Of a DNA stretch of 64,000 nucleotides, positions 57,124 to 64,000 are shown one piece after another. Both the position numbers and the translations under genes were made by a program. Numbering within the stretch: the stretch's first letter is position 1; every line of letters begins with the position of its first letter. The stretch is from Trichostrongylus colubriformis. Taxonomy: Eukaryota > Nematoda > Chromadorea > Rhabditida > Trichostrongylidae. The stretch is taken from positions 52,872,001 to 52,936,000 of the forward strand of contig OZ022256.1 of assembly GCA_963978905.1 (NCBI GenBank), given 5' to 3'. The notes under the pieces are model-generated. The model was given only the letters and a program-made list of their open reading frames with translations, was not told where the DNA came from and made no database searches.

Positions 57124-60092
57124 TTACTGACTTCTCCAAATAAGACCCTCTTCCACTAAGTTGATGCGATCCCAGTGAGATTCTTCGATCCACGATGCAT
57201 CCTGATTAGCTACCATTCCTAATCCGAATCATTCCGTCTACATTTTTGTGAGATTCAAGAATGGCACTGTCTAAACCGATTCTTCCTTGAAAAAAAAAAT
57301 TATTTACTAACCTGTTTGAGATAGTTCCAATATTCTTCCATTTTATCACGTGCGTCACCATGACGTTCATTAAGCTCCTTTCGTGACGGCGTACACATCT
57401 GAACAGACCATAATGGATTTGATTTTGATCAATAGTGGAAATTCATCAAAACCATAGTGTAGTCGAAATCTACCACATCTTTGAGCACTTCTGTAGATAA
57501 GTCAAGCACCTCTATCAAAGTGCCGGGGGAAGCTTAGTAGACCTATCCTATCTTGGTTTTGGGAAAGGAGTTATATTTGATGGTTCTTGGATGAGGTCGT
57601 AGGTGCTATTCAACATGACTGTTTCTACTTCCCTCGCCCGACAATACTGCACATCAGTTTTTGATGGAAGTACAATGGGACAAACATTTCTACGAGGTCG
57701 TATTGCAAATCTCTAAGAGGAGCTGGTACGATGCCGAAAACTCCTCTGATACGGTACTTGACCCTCACCTCTATGGAAGTAAGCTCATCCACGGCGTCGA
57801 GAATGCGGCTTATGATAGAATTGCATGCTCACCTTGAAATACAATGTTTGTCGGTCATCTTGAGTATCGCATTTTTCTGAGCCCTCATTGAGCACGTATT
57901 GTCGTAATTCGCTTGTCCGTTTGTGCTGTTCTTCTTGTATAGTTTCACATAGGTGGCAGAATTGGCTAAATGAAAAATTCATCCAATCACTGAAGAAAAT
58001 TCGTAAAACCGCTTTTGATCTCAAAAGAATGAGAAGCGCGTTGGAGCGTTGGATCGGAGCATCAGAGGGGGGTGGTTGCAGGGAGGTTGTGTACCCTTTT
58101 GTCAAATTTTGCACGACGACGAGTGGCGTGCGACGCAGTGTGTGTGCAAGCTATGCGTGTCGCGGTAGTTGGGTCTTAGATAGAACGATTACAGGGTAAT
58201 GCTAAGGGCGCGATACGCAGCAGAGCCACCTTTGCTTCGGACCATTTACGTAGCGCCTCTAGCTAGTCCGCATTACTTCGCTTGCGACATGCCGCAGTGC
58301 GAAATCCTGACATATGGGTACACACCCGTGCGTGGGCTGGGGTACAACAAGTGGCAGCTGATGAAGAAGGAAAATGACGTAGTCTCAAGATCATTGCCAC
58401 ACATAGTCTTCTTGAGCCCCCTGTTTTCATTTGCATGACGCAGTTTGAGGATTCTCATTACCCACATTACCCCTATCACTACCTTTAGCGAATTCTCAGG
58501 TAAATTTTAGTAAAAAAGCAAGGATGATGCAAAAATCCCTGATATTGCCCCTACTGTGCCGGCCAATTATCAGCAAGGTTACTCTCATTGAAGCGCGATA
58601 GTAGCGTCGCGCAACGGCTTAGACGTCATCGAGCACGCACCACAAGCGAGCGCCGGCGAAAAGTCAGATTATAGCCCCGCCCGTATACTGAGCGCGATTT
58701 AACTTCTTCCGAATGTTCGTACTATTCAAATAGTGCAAAAAGCGGCACTCACCATGTTTCCTTATCAGCCAGCATCCCGCGTAACCTGTCGTTGACACTT
58801 TGTGGACACCAATTCGTACGAGTAATGTTGGTGCAAATGTTCGTGACCACATTACGACCACTTGCTCGGCAAGGAATATTCTGTCCAAGCTGGAGGAAAG
58901 CCTCGATGTAGCTAAAATCGAGTTATGAAATTCAGATTTTGAACATGTTAAACTCAGCGCTTCCAGTGATTCGCATTTTGCAGATTTTTAAAGATATTAA
59001 AAAAATTTTGCTGGGACTATAGGAAGTAAGTACGCGATTTTGATTAAAAATCGTGAGAACCTTGGACTGCGTTCATACTTTGCGCCAGCAGGGCGTGACT
59101 GGTTTTATAGGCAGCGAGGCAGAGAGGCACTAGAAGGTGCAGAGACGACGCAGGCAACGAGACAGGGTTTTACAGGCGGAGACGCAAAAACACACAGTCA
59201 CGCCCTGCCGCCGTCACTGCAAAGTGTGAATGCGACCAGGAAAGCTATCATTCATGTTAGTTATGCCTGGGATCCTGATGCGCCGTCAGCCTGAATAATG
59301 AATGAAATGTATAATTTTTTGTGTGAAATAGTCATTGTCAAACGTTTTTTGTGGGAAGCGCATAAATCTGTATGATTAATGAAGACGGTTCGGTATTCAT
59401 AACTTCTCCGTCGTCGTACCCTTGTCTTCCCTACATGTCCTGTGCGAAACCAATAACAGCGAATCGAACTCACGGATTTTGAATCGGTTGCCGCATTTTA
59501 AAGGAGAGCTTCACTCGATAACAGCCCGGAAAAGATATCACACGAGTTTCTCCATGTATGTCGGTAAGGATGACCTGGGATGTTTGGATTTCAGTGCTTC
59601 GATGCATAAATGCTGGAAGGATTATCTACCGTATGCGCGTAAAATCAATAGCCATCTTTGAGCGCGTGTAACAATGGCAGAAACTGGCTCAAAACTGGCT
59701 TTGAAGCTAACCTTATCGCCTTCCTCTTCTTCGTCTTCATTCGGAACCATGTCAAAATTGAATCTTAGTGATGATCGGTCGATAAGATCAGTTTTTACTG
59801 AAAAGTTCATTTTTTTCATGAGAATTAGCTGGAGTTTTGGGAGACCATCATCGCGTCCTTTTTCTCATTTGAGAGCCTCCAAAAAGGAACATCCACATTC
59901 TTCCAAGAAGTTTCAATTCAATCCTACATGAATGTTCGATACCAATTGCATCTTTTTTGACTTGTTCATTTCATAAATCCAAATGAACTAACCGTTCGGA
60001 CAAGGCTGTGTGAAGTTCTCACGAACAGTTAGGTGAATCAGTTTTGAGCTAGCGAAAACGGGAAGAAGGAGTGCAATAATTAAGGACAACAT
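57124..60092 (-). CDS. Secreted cysteine-rich protein of unknown function
   Basis: Seven minus-strand exons, 5' to 3': 60092-59993, 59863-59712, 59574-59474, 58911-58753, 57965-57833, 57398-57312, 57201-57124. Phases agree at every join and the total is 269 residues plus TAA. A classic signal peptide (MLSLIIALLLPVFASS) is followed by three likely N-glycosylation sites (NFT, NFS, NIT). There is an acidic stretch (NEDEEEEGD) and ten cysteines after cleavage, including a CQFCHLC cluster formed across the exon 4-5 junction. The last third is charged and helical (RKELNERHGDARDKMEEYW). There is no transmembrane segment and no ER-retention tail, so it is probably exported. No family was recognised. 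The exon 2 acceptor (aaatgag) is weak and is the least certain join. A nematode-restricted secreted protein is a reasonable reading. Confidence 0.7.
58110..58420 (+). repeat. Dispersed repeat family C, copy 2
   Basis: ACGACGAGTGGCGTGCG, TAGTTGGGTCTTAGA, GCCGCAGTGCGAAATCCTGA and ACACCCGTGCG occur in the same order as related phrases at 9110-9400. It lies in intron 4 of the minus-strand secreted gene. Confidence 0.5.
59069..59234. repeat. Foldback element with GCGTTCATACTTTGCG ends
   Basis: Left GCGTTCATACTTTGCGCC with GCAGGGCGTGACTG, and inverted right CAGTCACGCCCTGC with GCAAAGTGTGAATGCG. The interior is purine-rich (GGCAGCGAGGCAGAGAGGCA). It lies in intron 3 of the minus-strand secreted gene. 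Confidence 0.85.
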
Positions 60093-62256
60093 GCTGAAAT
60101 CAAAAAAATGCATTAAGTCATCATAAAACTGGATTGAGAGAAGTGTGATTGAACGTTTTTTTTCGTAGAACAAATAGCCATGAAAACATATTTTGGAAGC
60201 AGTGGGCACGCTGGACGTGTGGGCGGCCTTGTGCCACCTCGCCACTGGCAAAAATGATAAAGATGAGGAGTCAGCCGAAGAAATGTGTGCAGTTGTTGGA
60301 TCTATTCGGTCCACACACTCATCATGCCTACTGCTTTCGAGATTGTTCAAGGAATGAAAGTACTAAACGCGGAATAGAGATTTCCTAAACATTATGTCTT
60401 TGAGAGCGACTAATCGTAAGGACCTACAAATCAGAACTCTTCTTGGGCATAATCTGGAAAGATCTGGAGACAAAATCACTGGAAAAAATGACGTGGAGTT
60501 TATAAAGCTACGGTAGTCATACTGTAGGATTACGGTGGCTTAGAGTGCATTACTAAGACTTAGTATGCATTAAATTTGGTGCAGATTTTCGAATTATCGA
60601 ATTGGGAGCACTACTAGACAGCCGACCTAGTAAAATAATGAGCGGGGAAAAATCTAAAATAAATGTTTCTGTGATGCCACAGATGGCACAGAACTGCCGG
60701 ACAGCACACATGGAAATGAACGCCTGAATGACTGTGCTAAATCCTCTCATATTTATACATGCGCGGCTATCCGTGAGGGCTCTTGACCTGATTCCGGCTT
60801 TGGCGAGCGCAATACCATCCTCGCGCACAGCCCCCTCACGTGCACCCACGCACAAACCGGAGTGGAACGTTGTGACGGTGACGCCTACGCCAATGGCTCT
60901 TATTTATAGGCTTCTGCTAAATCTACAATCACTAGCTGGTCGTACTATGTAGGTTTCTGAGCGCCTCGAGGAAATATGTTTATCTTCAATTTCCAATTGA
61001 CAAATTAAAAGAATGGCACCGTTAGGCTGATAGAGATTTGTTAAATAATCGTTTCTATGCAACTTCTTTGCATAAAAAATGAAATCTGGATCAATCATCA
61101 AGGCAATAAGGATTATGAGGCAGTGTTCACGATAGTGAAAAGTTTGGAGTAGTGAGAGCGAGAGTGGTGTAGTGACAGATGGCGCGCACTTCCACTCGCA
61201 TGCTGCGGGATCAAATCCCGTATGAACCCCAGCCCAGGCCATCGAGGCCTTTCGTCCTTCGGGGTAAGTTGTTTGGTTCAGACTCGTCCGGGAGGACAAA
61301 AGCGTACTGACTAGTACATCGGCTGGCACCTGTAAGTCATTGTAGAGGCCGATACGGATTCACCTGCCACCTTTCTGATGAAACTAGAATGTGGGCTCAT
61401 CCCACTGAAGGTGATTAACGGCGAAAACTTTATCCCTTCATATTATTCTCTTTATATACGCTTTTATAAGTAAATACCAAAAACATATGACCCTCCTTGT
61501 GAATACACACACACTTATAGGAAGTCTCACATATTATTTTCACCTAATCAATGCTTGTTCGTAATTGTGCTATGTAAGTACATCTAGTGCTTTGGAAAAA
61601 TATAAGTTTGGGCGCCACATGGCAGAAGCATTTCGGGCAAATGCTTCGAAATGCACATCCGTCGAGAAAGGTACCACAAAATAATTGTGAGCCAGGGATG
61701 TGGATTTTTTCTAGACTAAGGAAAAAAAGGAGTTCTAGGGCGCACAAACTCCCTCTGCCCTGCTTTCCACGATTTTCCGTCAGGTTCATGCTGTCTCGTG
61801 TCTCGTCTCATGGACTCATTTAGTTATAGCCAGTCACATATTGGAAAGTGCCTAAGCTTTCGGTACATCACACTTCACCAAAAACGCATTCTGAAGAATG
61901 CCCCGAAAAAATTTGACATCATCCGAACCTCTCAAGGAGGTTCACGTTGTCTGCGTACTGTAACGAGCCGTCTAATATCTGCAGCGGTCCGCAATTCCAC
62001 AGTTTTGTGAGCCACTGACTTCTGAAACTATGAAATTTGGTGCACTTTTTCCCTTTATCTACCATCTCAGTAAAGCTCTTGAGAAGCTTCTTGCTGATGT
62101 CTTGAATGTATTGGGTCGCAATTCATGTTTTTTTTCCGAAATCTTGCAGTAATTATTGTTCGCGTCAAAGATAATGCAAGAATTATTTTCTATGGCAAAA
62201 TTAGTGTCTTGGTCAGCGGTTGTATTAAGATTTTAAAGATTATTGGAGTGGTGAAC
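60093..62256. other. Divergent spacer between the secreted gene and pinn-4
   Basis: Should contain the promoters of both divergent genes. Recognised content is the SINE at 61158-61440 and an (AC)n stretch near 61505. Otherwise nothing with coding support was found. Confidence 0.45.
61158..61440 (+). repeat. tRNA-derived SINE, copy 3 (most complete)
   Basis: The head AGAGTGGTGTAGTGACAGATG and GCGGGATCAAATCCCGTA resemble pol III A and B boxes. The body (about 130 bp) includes TCGTCCTTCGGGGTAAGTTG and GACTCGTCCGGGAGGACAAA, and the tail ends GGCGAAAACTTTATCCCTTC. Copies lie at 16585-16800 (minus strand) and, deleted, at 19430-19590. It does not fold as a working tRNA. Confidence 0.8.
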
Positions 62257-62771
62257 ATGCCACCAAAAAAAGCGCCACCCAAAAAAGGAGGGGACAAGGA
62301 AGAGGCACCGAAAAAAGAGGCCAAGGGAGGCACAGCTGTGAAAGTTCGACATATTCTTTGTGAAAAGCAGGTTCGAGGCTTATCCTGTCTTCTTTCTATG
62401 TATAGGATTGTCACTACTTCCGAATATTTTTTGTGCGGTATTCAGAGCAAAGCTTTGGAAGCTATAGAGAAATTGAAGTCTGGCATGAAATTCCATGAAG
62501 TGGCTGCGCAATACAGTGAAGACAAAGCTCGGTCTGGGGTGAGTGAAAAAATGCTTAAATAAATCATTTTGTTCTGAATTTTCCAAGTCTGTATGGAAGT
62601 GCAACTATTCAGGGCGATCTCGGCTGGATGACTCGTGGTTCAATGGTCGGCCCATTCCAAGATGCAGCTTTCGATTTACCCAAAAGCACTTGTGACAAAC
62701 CAGTCTACACTGATCCACCGATTAAAACAAAATTCGGGTACCACGTAATAATGGTTGAGGGCAAGAAATGA
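62257..62771 (+). CDS. pinn-4: Parvulin-type peptidyl-prolyl isomerase PIN4
   Basis: Three exons (62257-62370, 62446-62538, 62613-62771; TGA), all phase 0, encode 121 residues. A basic N-terminal tail ([20 protein letters not shown]) precedes a single rotamase domain: [10 protein letters not shown] with the conserved His, [36 protein letters not shown], and [14 protein letters not shown] at the end. Length and tail match PIN4 (Par14), about 125-131 residues. The enzyme isomerises X-Pro bonds and in animals is linked to ribosome biogenesis and chromatin; the basic tail suits nuclear localisation. An in-frame extension upstream to 62125 exists but is hydrophobic and unlike the family, so MPPKK is taken as the start. 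Confidence 0.93.
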
Positions 62772-62785
62772 AATGTTCTTGCCGT

Positions 62786-63052
62786 TCAGTTTTTACTAAT
62801 GTGCTTTTTGTACATATCACCTGTTTGGTTTTCGGTGAATTTCAGACTTTCAGCGACTTCAGTTGAATCTTTTTGTTGAAGTTTTTGTGTTTTACGAATA
62901 AATTCATGGATTTCAAGTCGCTGTATTTCAATACCGATTTGAGACAACGACACGCCCGGCCACAATACTGCTGCCGGCTTTTTAGGCGCCACTACTGCCT
63001 CTACACATTTACGAATTTCATGAAAACTTTTGTTCCCCCTTTTCTTGGGTGA
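62786..63052 (-). CDS. Last exon of an unrecognised convergent gene
   Basis: After an acceptor (gaatacag on the minus strand) an 88-residue frame runs to TGA. It contains SPKKRGNKSFHEIRKCVEA, PKKPAAVLWPGVSLSQIGIE and a charged helical tail ending ISKN. Composition is protein-like, with Lys-rich ends and no low-complexity DNA. Its stop lies only 15 bases beyond the pinn-4 stop on the opposite strand, so the two transcripts must overlap at their 3' ends. Upstream exons would lie right of 63053 and were not identified. Family unknown. Confidence 0.5.
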   Translation of the reverse strand, partial: SPKKRGNKSFHEIRKCVEAVVAPKKPAAVLWPGVSLSQIGIEIQRLEIHEFIRKTQKLQQKDSTEVAESLKFTENQTGDMYKKHISKN

Positions 63053-64000
63053 CTGTATTCTGAGTTTTTGTTATTCTGCTTGTTATTGTTTATTTCTTTT
63101 GAGAATTTTTGATAAATAGTGTAAATGAGAGAAGTTCCGAAAACCACAAACATAAGTTGGTCAAAGTTTGAGTTGACTGCCGCCTAAATCTACACCATGA
63201 AAAAATGCAGTGCGAGTTTTCCGGGAAAAACTCGTCCTTTTCATCACCGTATACAATCTAGCGTTGCGGGACCGACCCAGCAGTAATCGATTTCGCACAC
63301 GGTTGGATTTGTCTGTGAATCAGCTTCGAGTATGCTTTTTATGTTCGCGATTCTTTGTTCTTTCCTTTCCTTTTGCGTATTTCAGTTCTCTCACTTCTTC
63401 TTATCACGTGCTTTCTCAAACGATTGGATTTTGTTGTGTTTTTTGTCCACATCTTTCCTTTTTTACCATTCTTTTCGCGTATTGGCTTTTCGAACGGGTT
63501 TTGTTGTGAATCAGCTCCGTATGTGTTATCTTTGTCCTCGTTTTTTTGTTTCTTATGCGTTTTGAAGTTTTCCTACCTATTTTTGTTTCCAGATTTGTTG
63601 CGACGTCATGCGGATAAAAACCTCACTCACAATTGCTGCTCGACAATTAGTCAGCTGAATGTCCGTGCTCGTGGGTTTTTTATGGGCAGTGATATCAACT
63701 TTGTCCTCCTTTACCTGTTTCCTTCCCAATTATGAGCTGTGTGTGATAAAGGGAAGGGGGCAAATGATGAGGCACCTTTCATTGTTTTCCGTTTCTTCTC
63801 GCTGCACGAACTCTCCTATGACCTTGGAAATTTTCACTGTTTTTATGTATGTCGCGTGTGCCTATATACAGGAATCTTTTTTTAGCTGTCTCCATGTTGA
63901 TGCTAAACAAACTACCTGTGAGTCTTGAATCTGTTGTCCCTCACCGCTGTCGTATTATCTCGGTGCTCCGTGCTGAAAAAACCTTCCAGCTGCAACAGCC
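63053..64000. other. T-rich right edge of window
   Basis: The plus strand is T-rich with several tttccag-like acceptors (for example near 63590), but no exon could be supported on either strand. It may be an intron of the convergent minus-strand gene. Confidence 0.35.

Noticed and set aside
61158..61240. Functional tRNA at the head of the SINE
   Set aside because: Box-like motifs exist but the cloverleaf stems do not pair, and the same head with the same body recurs elsewhere, as in a SINE.
62125..62256. N-terminal extension of pinn-4
   Set aside because: Hydrophobic and unlike the family; the conserved basic tail begins at MPPKK (62257).

Overview
This is a eukaryotic, repeat-rich window that most resembles a clade V (strongylid-type) parasitic nematode. 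Coding sequence is split into short exons with T-rich 3' splice sites (tttcag/tttag) and gtgagt/gtaagt donors. The proteins are closest to nematode and animal families, and the introns and spacers hold mariner elements, foldback MITEs, a tRNA-derived SINE and satellite arrays. No genus can be assigned from sequence alone. Exon joins below were made by hand from splice signals, phase continuity and, for the PDI pair, comparison of the two copies.

Layout. 1-3573 (+): the 3' end of a coiled-coil protein gene with a 268-bp tandem array in one intron. 5085-6822 (+): an NDUFAF2/mimitin-like complex I assembly factor. 7816-19825 (+) and 21909-31096 (+): two tandem paralogues of protein disulfide isomerase. 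Each has 11 exons, a signal peptide, an a-b-b'-a' layout and a C-terminal HEEL retention signal, but both CXXC active sites are gone. 34793-38107 (+): a beta-class carbonic anhydrase. 38775-53465 (+): the F1-ATPase assembly chaperone ATP12/ATPAF2, whose introns carry two decayed mariners, a Tc1-type MITE and about 6.5 kb of a 146-bp satellite. 57124-60092 (-): a complete 7-exon gene for an unrecognised secreted cysteine-rich protein. 62257-62771 (+): the parvulin PIN4 (pinn-4). 62786-63052 (-): the last exon of an unrecognised convergent gene.

How the genes relate. NDUFAF2 and ATP12 both assist assembly of mitochondrial respiratory or ATP-synthase complexes, and beta-CA handles CO2/bicarbonate. 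From memory, unverified, homologues of NDUFAF2, a beta-CA and ATPAF2 lie close together on one C. elegans clone (Y116A8C), so the order here may be old synteny into which the PDI pair was inserted or expanded.

The most interesting find is the PDI pair. Copy A, as spliced here, has no cysteine in 534 residues; copy B has one or two. Both keep the rest of the PDI fold and the ER-retention tail, and both carry a TGACGTGG element (the XBP1/ATF6-type unfolded-protein-response core) just upstream of a TATAAAAG box close to the start codon. This suggests a stress-inducible, thiol-independent ER chaperone or structural subunit.
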